From NCBI RefSeq assembly GCF_002563635.1, contig NZ_PDIZ01000001.1:1550001-1614000 (forward strand): a DNA stretch of 64,000 bases, read 5' to 3'. Below are positions 17,089 to 24,983 of this stretch, in pieces (the stretch's first letter is position 1; every line of letters begins with the position of its first letter). Made by a program: the position numbers and the translations under genes. The notes beneath the pieces were generated by a model, which saw only the letters and a program-made list of their open reading frames with translations, had not been told where the DNA came from and did no database searches. Origin of the DNA: Bacillus sp. es.036 (GTDB lineage Bacteria > Bacillota > Bacilli > Bacillales > Guptibacillaceae).

Positions 17089-17114
17089 GGAAAAGGAAAG
17101 CTTATCTGCTTTCC
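17089..17114 (-). terminator. weak intrinsic terminator after the TetR gene
   Basis: GGAAAGC pairs with GCTTTCC around a 6-nt loop, followed on the minus strand by TTTTCC. The stem contains the TetR stop codon. The T-run is short, so some read-through into the 15-gene unit is likely. Confidence 0.55.
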
Positions 17115-17671
17115 TCAATCCCATTTAAAACCATATCAACAAAAATACTTGCTACTTCTTTATCTGACACTGGACCGTTCGGCTTGTACCATTGATAGGT
17201 CCAATTTGTAATACCTAGAATGGCAAACGTGACGATATCAATATTGAGATCTTTTCTAAACTCTCCATTTTTGACACCTTGTTTTAGTAAATCTTGAAAG
17301 TAATAGCGGATTTGATCACGCTTTGGAAGGATTTCAGCGAGATTTTCTTCTTTTAAATTCTTCATTTCTCGAAAGAAAACTCGCGCACTGTGCCCTTCTA
17401 ATTCAACGTTATGGATGAGCATATAAACCATATCATAGAGTTTTTCTTTACAACTCTTAGACACATCTTCTAAAATATCTTTCTGTTGCTTAATCATGCC
17501 ATCGATATAAGAAGAATGGATGTCCATTAACAATGCTTCTTTACTCTTAAAATAATAGTAGAACGTTCCTTTTGTAACACCGATTGCGTCCACAATATCT
17601 TGAATCGACGTTTCGCTAAATCCATTTTTTTCAAATAACTCAATACTTTTAACAGTTAGTTTGTGTTTCAT
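17102..17671 (-). CDS. TetR/AcrR family transcriptional regulator of the island
   Basis: 189 residues. The N-terminal helix-turn-helix is complete: SIQDIVDAIGVTKGTFYYYFKSKEALL. The C-terminal half (VFFREMKN, FAILGITNWTYQWYKPNGPVSDKEVA) resembles the ligand-binding domain of TetR proteins that sense acyl-CoA thioesters, such as KstR2-like regulators, and differs from Bacillus FadR. It lies 75 nt downstream of the acyl-CoA ligase gene, without a clear terminator between, so it may be co-transcribed from the operator-controlled promoter at 23386-23414 and autoregulated. Its own upstream region has a different dyad, ATCAATCTACATTGAT (one mismatch), at about 17691. It is the only regulator in the island and the obvious candidate to bind the three CTAACCGGTTAG-like palindromes. 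Confidence 0.9.
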   Translation of the reverse strand: MKHKLTVKSIELFEKNGFSETSIQDIVDAIGVTKGTFYYYFKSKEALLMDIHSSYIDGMIKQQKDILEDVSKSCKEKLYDMVYMLIHNVELEGHSARVFFREMKNLKEENLAEILPKRDQIRYYFQDLLKQGVKNGEFRKDLNIDIVTFAILGITNWTYQWYKPNGPVSDKEVASIFVDMVLNGIEESR

Positions 17672-17746
17672 GCTAGTACCCTCTCAATCTATCAATCTAC
17701 ATTGATTAAGATTATATCATATGGAGGTTACTTCAAAGCATCCAAC

Positions 17747-19360
17747 CTATACCTGACGTGCTTCATCACGGATGGAACGTCTTAATATTTTCCCTACACT
17801 CGTTTTAGGAAGCTCATTACGAAATTCTATAATTTTCGGAACCTTGTAAGGCGCCATTTCATCCTGACAGTAAGAAGTAACCTCTTCCTCCGTCAAAGTT
17901 GCTCCTGGTTTCTTCACAATTACTGCCTTCACAGTCTCACCGCGATAAGGATCTGGGACACCTACAATTACTGCCTCCATAATACTTGGATGTTCATAAA
18001 GAACCTCTTCAATATCGCGTGGGTAAATGTTATAGCCGCTAGCAATAATTAGATCTTTTTTTCGATCAATGATTGAAACATAACCATCCGCATCCATTTT
18101 TGCGATATCTCCTGTAAACAACCATCCGTCACGCAAGGTGTTTGCTGTTTCTTCTGGCAAATTCCAATACCCCTTCATCACCTGTGGCCCTTTAATAATA
18201 AGCTCTCCGGATTCACCAAACGGCACCTCTATTTTCCCTTCACCTAAATCCACAATTTTGTACTCTGTCGAAGGAAAGCCAATGCCGACACTCCCAGGCT
18301 TACGCTCACCAAAAGGGGGATTAACATGCGTCGTCGGAGAAGCTTCACTTAACCCGTATCCTTCAAGAATTTTAGCTCCAGTTTTTCGTTCAAACTCTTT
18401 CATTAATCCAACCGGCATCGGTGCGCTTCCACTATTACACGTTCGGATGCTTCCAAGATTATATTTTTCCGCATCTGGATGATTCGTTAAAGCGACATAC
18501 ATTGTTGGAACACCAGGAAACATGGTTGGTTTCTCTGTTTCTATTGTTTTTAAAACTTCATTAACATCGAACTTAGGCAAAATTACGCTCTCTGCCCCAA
18601 TTCGAATCGATAAATTCATACAGGAGGTCATTCCAAAAACGTGAAACAAAGGAATGACTGTTAAACATTTTTCTTCACCAAACGTGAATTCATCTTTAAA
18701 AAATTCGAGACATTGCTCAACATTTGCAATCAAATTACGGTGAGTTAGCATAGCTCCTTTCGATCTTCCAGTCGTTCCGCCAGTATACTGAAGAACGGCA
18801 ACGTCCTCTTTAGGATCAACCGAAACCTCTTTTAGTTGCTCCTGTGCACTTTGAACAAATTGGTCAAAAGTAAAATCAGGAGCGAAATTCGCTTCAGTAG
18901 GCTGAAGAGAAACAACAATTACATTCTTCACATTCGTTTCGTTCTGTATGGCTTTCAACCTTGGATAAAGAGCATCATAGATTACGATCGTTTCCGCTCC
19001 AGAATCAGCTAATATGTACTGAAGTTCACGTTCTACAAGCATCGGATTGATCTGGGTAATCGTACCTCCCGCTTTTAACACGCCATAATAACTAATCGCA
19101 AACTGAGGACAATTTGGTAACATAAGCGCAACGCGATCCTTTGGTTGCATTTCACAAGTATGCTGAAGGGCTGATCCGAAAAGAGATGAAAGATGTCCAA
19201 GTTCCCCGTACGTTATTTTTTTATGATAAAAAGAGAGTGCGACCTGATCTGGATAGTCTTTTACTGTTTTCGATAACATGTCTTGTAGCGATACATTTGG
19301 GATATCAATTGTACTAGAAATGGAGTCAGGGTAATGCTTTGTCCAACTTTTTTCGTTCAT
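17747..19360 (-). CDS. long-chain-fatty-acid--CoA ligase (AMP-forming)
   Basis: 537 residues of the ANL superfamily. Motifs in order: YTGGTTGRSKGAMLTH (AMP binding), EGYGLSEASPTTHVNPP, GWLFTGDIAKMDADGYVSIIDRKKDLI (hinge) and the C-terminal lysine motif KTSVGKILRRS. The sequence is close to Bacillus LcfA-type ligases, which activate fatty acids for beta-oxidation. It is the last enzyme gene of the 23327-17747 unit, 19 nt or less after the SDR gene, with the TetR gene next. Confidence 0.93.
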   Translation of the reverse strand: MNEKSWTKHYPDSISSTIDIPNVSLQDMLSKTVKDYPDQVALSFYHKKITYGELGHLSSLFGSALQHTCEMQPKDRVALMLPNCPQFAISYYGVLKAGGTITQINPMLVERELQYILADSGAETIVIYDALYPRLKAIQNETNVKNVIVVSLQPTEANFAPDFTFDQFVQSAQEQLKEVSVDPKEDVAVLQYTGGTTGRSKGAMLTHRNLIANVEQCLEFFKDEFTFGEEKCLTVIPLFHVFGMTSCMNLSIRIGAESVILPKFDVNEVLKTIETEKPTMFPGVPTMYVALTNHPDAEKYNLGSIRTCNSGSAPMPVGLMKEFERKTGAKILEGYGLSEASPTTHVNPPFGERKPGSVGIGFPSTEYKIVDLGEGKIEVPFGESGELIIKGPQVMKGYWNLPEETANTLRDGWLFTGDIAKMDADGYVSIIDRKKDLIIASGYNIYPRDIEEVLYEHPSIMEAVIVGVPDPYRGETVKAVIVKKPGATLTEEEVTSYCQDEMAPYKVPKIIEFRNELPKTSVGKILRRSIRDEARQV

Positions 19361-19378
19361 GCTTGCACCTCCGAGTAA

Positions 19379-20131
19379 TTAAAACGTTAATCCGCCTCCG
19401 TCAACAAGAAGACTTGTTCCTGTAACGTAAGAAGCTTCATCCGAGACTAGAAATAGCACGGCGTTTGCAATTTCCTCTGGTTGTCCTACCCTTTTAAGCG
19501 CGTTGGCTTTTGAAATAATGGGCCATTTACGTTCATCTTCTCTCCATGGTGTCACAATGTTTGTATCAATTACTCCAGGACAAACGGCATTCACTCGAAT
19601 GTTCTTGCTTCCGTATTCGAGAGCAGCATTTTTTGTTAATGTAATAACCCCACCTTTGGATGCATTATAAGGGGCCATATATTTTTTCCCTTTAAAACCC
19701 AATAGACTTGAAGTGTTAACGATGGAGCCACCATTTCTCTTTTCCATCAATGGAATACTAAATTTCATTCCAAGAAAAACACCCTTCAAATTTATCGACA
19801 CTACACGGTCCCATTCCTCAACAGAAACATCCGCTAATTTTACTTCTTCGTTACTAACACCTGCATTATTAAAAAGAATGTCGAGGCCACCATAGTGCTG
19901 TTCACACTCTTCTACAAGCGCTTTCATTTCTCCTTCATTTGCCGTGTCCGTTTTTACAAATATGGCATTTCCACCCATTTTACAAACTTGTTCGACAGTT
20001 TCTTCTCCAGATTCTGCGTGAATATCAGAGACGACTACCCTTGCTCCTTCATCAGCAAAGCGAATCGCGGTTGCTCGACCGATTCCTCCACCGCCTCCAG
20101 TGACAATTGCAACTTTATCCTGCAGCCTCAT
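19379..20131 (-). CDS. SDR family oxidoreductase (glucose 1-dehydrogenase-like / 3-ketoacyl reductase-like)
   Basis: About 250 residues. TGGGGGIGRATAIRFADEGA is the cofactor loop; DIHAESG points to NAD preference (Asp after the second strand); NNAGVSN, NTSSLLG and YNASK complete the catalytic set. The C-terminus GTSLLVDGGGLTF is typical. The ATG at 20131 lies after AAGGAGG; the reading from 20191 starts inside the thiolase gene. In this pathway it may act as a hydroxyacyl or alcohol dehydrogenase. Its exact substrate is not readable. Confidence 0.9.
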   Translation of the reverse strand: MRLQDKVAIVTGGGGGIGRATAIRFADEGARVVVSDIHAESGEETVEQVCKMGGNAIFVKTDTANEGEMKALVEECEQHYGGLDILFNNAGVSNEEVKLADVSVEEWDRVVSINLKGVFLGMKFSIPLMEKRNGGSIVNTSSLLGFKGKKYMAPYNASKGGVITLTKNAALEYGSKNIRVNAVCPGVIDTNIVTPWREDERKWPIISKANALKRVGQPEEIANAVLFLVSDEASYVTGTSLLVDGGGLTF

Positions 20132-20142
20132 TTCATCCCTCC

Positions 20143-21312
20143 TTATTCTCGCTCTAATACGGTTGCTATTCCTTGACCTCCACCAATACAAGCAGTGATT
20201 AGCGCATATCTTCCTTCTCGACGATCAAGCTCATAGATCGCTTTTGTTGCTAAAATAGCTCCAGTTGCACCTAATGGGTGACCATGTGCAATTGCGCCTC
20301 CGTTAACATTCACAACATTTTCATTCATTTTCAATTCACGATCACAAGCAAGTACCTGGGCGGCAAAAGCTTCATTAATCTCAATCAAATCCATTTCCTC
20401 AAGAGATAATCCGCTTTGCTTCATCAATTTTTGCGTAGCTGGAACTGGTCCGATTCCCATTATATTCGGATCGACTCCGCTAACCGCATATCCCCTCACT
20501 ACCGCGAGTGGTTTTAATCCAAGGCTTTCAGCTTTTTCGCGCGACATAACAATAAGGGCTGATGCTGCATCATTTAAACCAGAACTTGACCCCGCTGTGA
20601 CGCTTCCTCCTTTCTTAAATACGGGAGGTAATGTAGCAAGACGTTCAATCGTTGTTTCAGGTCTTGGATGTTCATCCTTTGTTACTTTAATCGGATCGCC
20701 TTTTCGGACAGGTACATGAACGGGAGCAATTTGGGAGTCAAAATAACCTTCAGCCATTGCTTTCCCCATTCGTTCTTGACTTCTTTGTGCAAAAGCATCT
20801 TGTTCTTCTCGCGTAATGTGATATTTTTCGGCCAAATTCTCCGCCGTAATCCCCATAGGAGGATCCCCAATTTCCTCAGGAGAAAGGCGTGATTTCATGA
20901 ATCGTGGTGGCATCGTACTAAATGGCTTAGATGGTTTTTCCATTAAGTATGGCGCCTGACTCATGCTTTCTGCTCCACCTACGACATAGACATCTCCATC
21001 TCCTGATTTAATCGCTTGTGCAGCCAGATTTATCGCATTCAATCCCGATCCACACTGGCGGTCAATCGTTAGTCCTGGAATTGTAAGAGGAAGACCGGCC
21101 TGCAACGCTGTTAGCCTCGCAATATTCCCTCCTCCACCAATAACGTTTCCAAAGATCACGTCATCGATTGATTCAACATCTAAATTGATACGTGCTACTG
21201 CTTCTCTAAGCGCGATTGCGCCAAGCTCATGTGCTTGAATTCCAGAAAACGCACCTCCCTGTCTTCCGATCGGTGTTCGGACGCTAGAGACAATAACTGG
21301 ATCACGATTCAT
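20143..21312 (-). CDS. thiolase (acetyl-CoA C-acyltransferase)
   Basis: About 389 residues. The N-terminal nucleophile is in RQCGSGLNAINL; INEAFAAQ, GGAIAHGHPLGATG (catalytic His) and CIGGGQG (second Cys) complete the thiolase set. It cleaves 3-ketoacyl-CoA with CoA in the last beta-oxidation step. The ATG at 21312 follows AAGGGGG; an ATG at 21330 overlaps the stop of the upstream SDR gene and lacks a site. It sits in the operator-controlled unit between two SDR genes. Confidence 0.94.
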   Translation of the reverse strand: MNRDPVIVSSVRTPIGRQGGAFSGIQAHELGAIALREAVARINLDVESIDDVIFGNVIGGGGNIARLTALQAGLPLTIPGLTIDRQCGSGLNAINLAAQAIKSGDGDVYVVGGAESMSQAPYLMEKPSKPFSTMPPRFMKSRLSPEEIGDPPMGITAENLAEKYHITREEQDAFAQRSQERMGKAMAEGYFDSQIAPVHVPVRKGDPIKVTKDEHPRPETTIERLATLPPVFKKGGSVTAGSSSGLNDAASALIVMSREKAESLGLKPLAVVRGYAVSGVDPNIMGIGPVPATQKLMKQSGLSLEEMDLIEINEAFAAQVLACDRELKMNENVVNVNGGAIAHGHPLGATGAILATKAIYELDRREGRYALITACIGGGQGIATVLERE

Positions 21313-21329
21313 ATAATTTTCCCCCTTCA

Positions 21330-22103
21330 TTACATTGCATGTTGTCCACCATCGACAATTAAGATATCTCCCGTTACGTAATTCGAAGCATTTGATGCAA
21401 GAAAAAGCGCCGCACCTTTCAGATCATCGTCAGTTCCAAATCGATTCAGTGGGGTCGTTTCTAGCATCCTTTCACCACCAGCGTCAATTAAACCTTTGGA
21501 CATTTTTGTAGGGAAAAAGCCCGGTGCTATCGCATTAACATTGATATTATAGCCCCCCCACTTTACAGCAAGGTCTTTCGTAAATGTAATCACTGCACCT
21601 TTACTCGTGTTATAACCGATTGCATCCATGTAGCGCGGGTCAGCGCCGCCAAGACCTGCTACAGAAGCAATGTTAATGATCTTTCCACTTTTTTGTTTAA
21701 TCATTTCTTTCCCAACTGCCTGGGCAAATAAGAACGTACCAGTGACGTTAACCTCCATTACTTTGTGCCAGGCTTGAAGGGGCATTTCCACTACAGGTGC
21801 CCCCCAGGAAGCGCCGCTGTTGTTAACGAGAATATCAATATGCCCAAATTCTTTCATTGTTTCATCAACGACATGTTGAACTTGTTCTTGGTTTGTTACA
21901 TCACATTCAAAAGCTAATGATTTTACTCCAGCTTCTTTTAATTCTTCGCTTACAGCTTCACAAGCTTCCCGCTTCCTTGAACAAATCACAACGTTTGCAC
22001 CTGCCTCTGCAAATCCTTCAGCGATTTGCTTGCCAAGCCCTCTTCCTCCTCCTGTTACAATGGCTGTCTTTCCTGTTAAGTCAAATAATTGCATCACGTT
22101 CAT
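21330..22103 (-). CDS. SDR family oxidoreductase
   Basis: 257 residues. TGGGRGLGKQIAEGFAEAGA cofactor loop followed by CSRKRE (Arg residues that usually favour NADPH), NNSGASWG, NIASVAGLGG and YNTSK catalytic residues, and GDILIVDGGQHAM at the end. AAGGGGGAT precedes the ATG at 22103. It resembles 3-oxoacyl-ACP reductase FabG-like SDRs and gluconate dehydrogenase-like enzymes. In ACAD11-type operons an SDR often follows the dehydrogenase, so it may handle a hydroxy or oxo intermediate (inference). Confidence 0.9.
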   Translation of the reverse strand: MNVMQLFDLTGKTAIVTGGGRGLGKQIAEGFAEAGANVVICSRKREACEAVSEELKEAGVKSLAFECDVTNQEQVQHVVDETMKEFGHIDILVNNSGASWGAPVVEMPLQAWHKVMEVNVTGTFLFAQAVGKEMIKQKSGKIINIASVAGLGGADPRYMDAIGYNTSKGAVITFTKDLAVKWGGYNINVNAIAPGFFPTKMSKGLIDAGGERMLETTPLNRFGTDDDLKGAALFLASNASNYVTGDILIVDGGQHAM

Positions 22104-22118
22104 ATCTTATCCCCCTTA

Positions 22119-23327
22119 TCAACGATATTTCTTTAATTCCTGTCTTGCGACTGCACTGCGATGTACTTCGTCAGGACCGTCAGCTAGTCGAAGCGTTCTA
22201 GCGTTAGCCCAGTGAGCTGCTAACGTATAATCATCGCTTACACCCGCACCTCCAAATGCTTGAATGGCTCGGTCAATCACGCGAAGAGCCATATTCGGTG
22301 CAACGACTTTAATCATGGCAATTTCTGCTTTAGCTTCTTTATTTCCAACCGTATCCATCATATAAGCTGCTTTTAATGTAAGCAGTCTAGCCTGTTCAAT
22401 TTCGATGCGAGAATCGGCAATCCATTCTCGAACGACGCCTTGCTCAGAGATTTTGTTTCCAAAAGCTTCGCGACTTTGTACGCGCTTACATAAATCTTCA
22501 AGCGCTCGTTCTGCCGTTCCGATTAACCTCATGCAATGGTGAATTCGTCCAGGACCAAGTCTCCCTTGAGCAATCGCAAAGCCTTTTCCTTCTTCCCAAA
22601 GCATATTTGAAGCTGGCACCCTGACATCTTTATATTCTATTTCTGCATGTCCGTGTGGAGCATGATCATAACCAAAAACGGGTAGCACTCGCTTGATCGT
22701 GACCCCTTTTGTATCAAGTGGTACGAGAATCATAGACTGCTGTTCATGTTTAGCTGCATTTGGATCATTTTTACCCATAACAATGGCAATCTTACATCTT
22801 GGATCTCCGGCACCAGAAGACCACCATTTTGTTCCATTGATAACGTATTCATCGCCTTCGCGTTCGATACGAGCTTGAATATTAGTAGCGTCAGAAGAAG
22901 CCACATCTGGTTCTGTCATTGAGAAACAGGAGCGTATTTCTCCAGAAAGGAGGGGTTCTAGCCATTGTTTCTTTTGTTCGTCTGTACCGTAACGTACTAA
23001 TACTTCCATATTTCCAGTATCAGGGGCGGCACAGTTAAATACTTCAGGTCCAATCATTGATCGTCCCATCACCTCGCAAAGAGGAGCATACTCCGCATTT
23101 GTTAATCCAGCGCCATATTCACTTTCAGGTAGAAAAAGATTCCATAATCCGGCATCTTTCGCTTTCTGTTTCAATTCTTCCATAACTGGTGGAATCCTTG
23201 ACCATCTACTGTCCTGTTCTGATAGCTGTTCTTCATACACTCTTTCATTTGGGTAAACATGTTCATCCATAAATGCAGTTAATTTTTCAAGATACGCTCG
23301 GCAACGCTCGGAATAGTCAAAATTCAT
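22119..23327 (-). CDS. acyl-CoA dehydrogenase, ACAD10/ACAD11-like
   Basis: 402 residues. [89 protein letters not shown] and [16 protein letters not shown] are strikingly like the C-terminal dehydrogenase domain of animal ACAD11 and its bacterial relatives. In that family the enzyme works with an APH-type kinase domain on 4-hydroxyacyl-CoA, through a 4-phosphoacyl-CoA. The kinase partner here is the separate gene at 13820-14884. The gene heads the second unit; AAAGGAG precedes the ATG and the operator lies 28 nt upstream of the start. It is a flavoprotein and would use an electron-transfer flavoprotein or similar acceptor not found here. Confidence 0.92.
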   Translation of the reverse strand: MNFDYSERCRAYLEKLTAFMDEHVYPNERVYEEQLSEQDSRWSRIPPVMEELKQKAKDAGLWNLFLPESEYGAGLTNAEYAPLCEVMGRSMIGPEVFNCAAPDTGNMEVLVRYGTDEQKKQWLEPLLSGEIRSCFSMTEPDVASSDATNIQARIEREGDEYVINGTKWWSSGAGDPRCKIAIVMGKNDPNAAKHEQQSMILVPLDTKGVTIKRVLPVFGYDHAPHGHAEIEYKDVRVPASNMLWEEGKGFAIAQGRLGPGRIHHCMRLIGTAERALEDLCKRVQSREAFGNKISEQGVVREWIADSRIEIEQARLLTLKAAYMMDTVGNKEAKAEIAMIKVVAPNMALRVIDRAIQAFGGAGVSDDYTLAAHWANARTLRLADGPDEVHRSAVARQELKKYR

Positions 23328-23354
23328 CTATTTTTCGCTCCTTTTAACCGATAT

Positions 23355-23374
23355 CTAACTAACCGGTTGGTATG
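23355..23374. promoter_or_regulatory. palindromic operator upstream of the ACAD11-like gene (putative TetR site)
   Basis: CTAACTAACCGGTTGGTATG agrees at 17 of 20 positions with CATACTAACCGGTTAGTATG. It begins 12 nt downstream of the -10 element at 23386-23391, overlapping the likely transcription start, a classic repressor position. Confidence 0.78.
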
Positions 23375-23385
23375 TTCTTACAAAC

Positions 23386-23414
23386 AGTATAAATTTATTA
23401 TTCTTAATATTCAA
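23386..23414 (-). promoter_or_regulatory. sigma-A promoter of the ACAD11-like unit
   Basis: On the minus strand, TTGAAT (23409-23414) is followed after exactly 17 nt by TATACT (23386-23391). The operator lies directly downstream. Confidence 0.75.
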
Positions 23415-23430
23415 TACATTTTAATAAAAA

Positions 23431-24969
23431 TTAAAATCCAGTCGGCCAATTTGCTAGCTTTCTTTCACTTATTGAGCCTTTTTTATAACATGCCAGTTCT
23501 AGCGTTTTAGCAAGAAACTGCCTCGTTTCTCCTGGCTCAATCACATCATCAATTAAATGTTTTGCAGCTGCTTTATAAGGTGAACTATCAAAACTCCATT
23601 TTTCTAAGAGCTTTTCTCGATCCTCTTTTGGATTTTCAGATAACATTAATTCTCTTCCATAGACGACATTGATCCCAACTTCTGGCCCTGTAAAATTGAT
23701 TTCGGCAGATGGCCAGGCAACGACAAAGTCGGCTCCCATCGTTGGACCACACATATTTCCGTAAGCCGCTCCTACGCTTTTCCTTATCACCACAGATACC
23801 TTAGGAACTGTGGATTGTGCAAGGGCTTGATTCCACATCATAATCTTAGTCGGAATTTTACTTTTCTCTGCTTCAGAACTTACTCGAAAACCCGGTATAT
23901 CGTGAAGAAAGATTAAGGGAATATGAAACGAATCGCACATACAAATAAAATCTGTCGCCTTTTCGCATTCTTGAACACCTGCAGCACCAGCATATTTCAT
24001 GGGTTGATTTGCAATAATCCCCACAGACCTCCCTTCGATTCTTGTTAACAAGGTTAGAAGTGCAGGTCCAAATTCTGGTTTTATCTCAAAAAAGTTCCCA
24101 TTGTCAACTAACGCTGCAATCACTTTTTTCATATTGTAGGCGCGATTTCGTTTTTCAGGAACAACAGATAGCAACTGATCAACCCTTCTTTCTACCGAAT
24201 CATCATTTAGAGAAAGTGGCGGTTCTTCTTCGCTATGAGATGGTAGAAAGCTTAAGAACATCTTTAATTGAGCAATACATTCTTCTTCGGTCTCAGCAGA
24301 TTGATCAATCTGTCCAGTATAGTGATGATGTACTTCAACGCCGCCTAGTTCTTCTTCTACTACTTTTTCTCCTGTAGCCATTTCAAGCATTCTAGGTCCA
24401 GCTACTCCCATACACGTTCCATTTAATTGGGTGACAAAATCAGAAGATACCGCAAGCCACGTCGGTCCCCCAAAGCTATCACCAAGAATGGCCGTCACCA
24501 TCGGAACTTCACGGTGATGCGTTAACATTTCTTGAGGAAAAAGCTTATCGCTAATGCCATCAGACCCCATTCCATCTGGCATTCGAAGACCTCCTCCTTC
24601 ACTTAAATTAACTAAGGGCAGACCTCTTTTTAACGCATAAGCATGCGCGGTTTTCGTTTTTCGAATATGAACGGTACCTTCAGTACCGGCAAACACCGTT
24701 TTATCGCCTGCCTGAACAACGACTGGACGACCATCTACACGACCTACCCCACAAATAACGCCATCACCTGAACTCTTTTCTTCATAACCAGTAATTTCAG
24801 AGGTATTCAATTTACCAAACTCAAGAAAAGATCCTTCATCGACGAGGAGCGCAATTCGTTCACGTGCCGTCTTTTTTCCTACCGCATGAAGCGCATCGAT
24901 TTTGTGTTGACCGCCCATTCGTTCCGCACGTAGTCTACGATTCTTCAAATCTTCTACATATGATTCCAT
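23431..24969 (-). CDS. acyl-CoA carboxylase carboxyltransferase beta subunit (propionyl/methylcrotonyl type)
   Basis: About 512 residues, the length of PccB/MccB/AccD5-type carboxyltransferases, which move CO2 from biotin to an acyl-CoA. Visible are RERIALLVDEGSFLEFG at the N-terminus, LVNLSEGGGLRMPDG, GDSFGGPTWLAVSSDF, the C-terminal crotonase-like half with GRSVGIIANQPMKYAGA, IIFLHDIPGF-like segment and AYGNMCGPTMGADFVVAWP. No biotin carboxylase or biotin carrier gene is found in the window, so the alpha subunit must be elsewhere. The start at 24969 is chosen from spacing to AAGGAG (24972 also possible). It follows an acyl-CoA ligase under the same operator type. Confidence 0.9.
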   Translation of the reverse strand: MESYVEDLKNRRLRAERMGGQHKIDALHAVGKKTARERIALLVDEGSFLEFGKLNTSEITGYEEKSSGDGVICGVGRVDGRPVVVQAGDKTVFAGTEGTVHIRKTKTAHAYALKRGLPLVNLSEGGGLRMPDGMGSDGISDKLFPQEMLTHHREVPMVTAILGDSFGGPTWLAVSSDFVTQLNGTCMGVAGPRMLEMATGEKVVEEELGGVEVHHHYTGQIDQSAETEEECIAQLKMFLSFLPSHSEEEPPLSLNDDSVERRVDQLLSVVPEKRNRAYNMKKVIAALVDNGNFFEIKPEFGPALLTLLTRIEGRSVGIIANQPMKYAGAAGVQECEKATDFICMCDSFHIPLIFLHDIPGFRVSSEAEKSKIPTKIMMWNQALAQSTVPKVSVVIRKSVGAAYGNMCGPTMGADFVVAWPSAEINFTGPEVGINVVYGRELMLSENPKEDREKLLEKWSFDSSPYKAAAKHLIDDVIEPGETRQFLAKTLELACYKKGSISERKLANWPTGF

Positions 24970-24983
24970 CATTCCACTCCTTT

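Noticed and set aside
17688-17706. ATCAATCTACATTGAT dyad before the TetR gene as a fourth copy of the island operator
   Set aside because: It does not share CTAACCGG sequence; it could be another operator but there is no second copy to support it.
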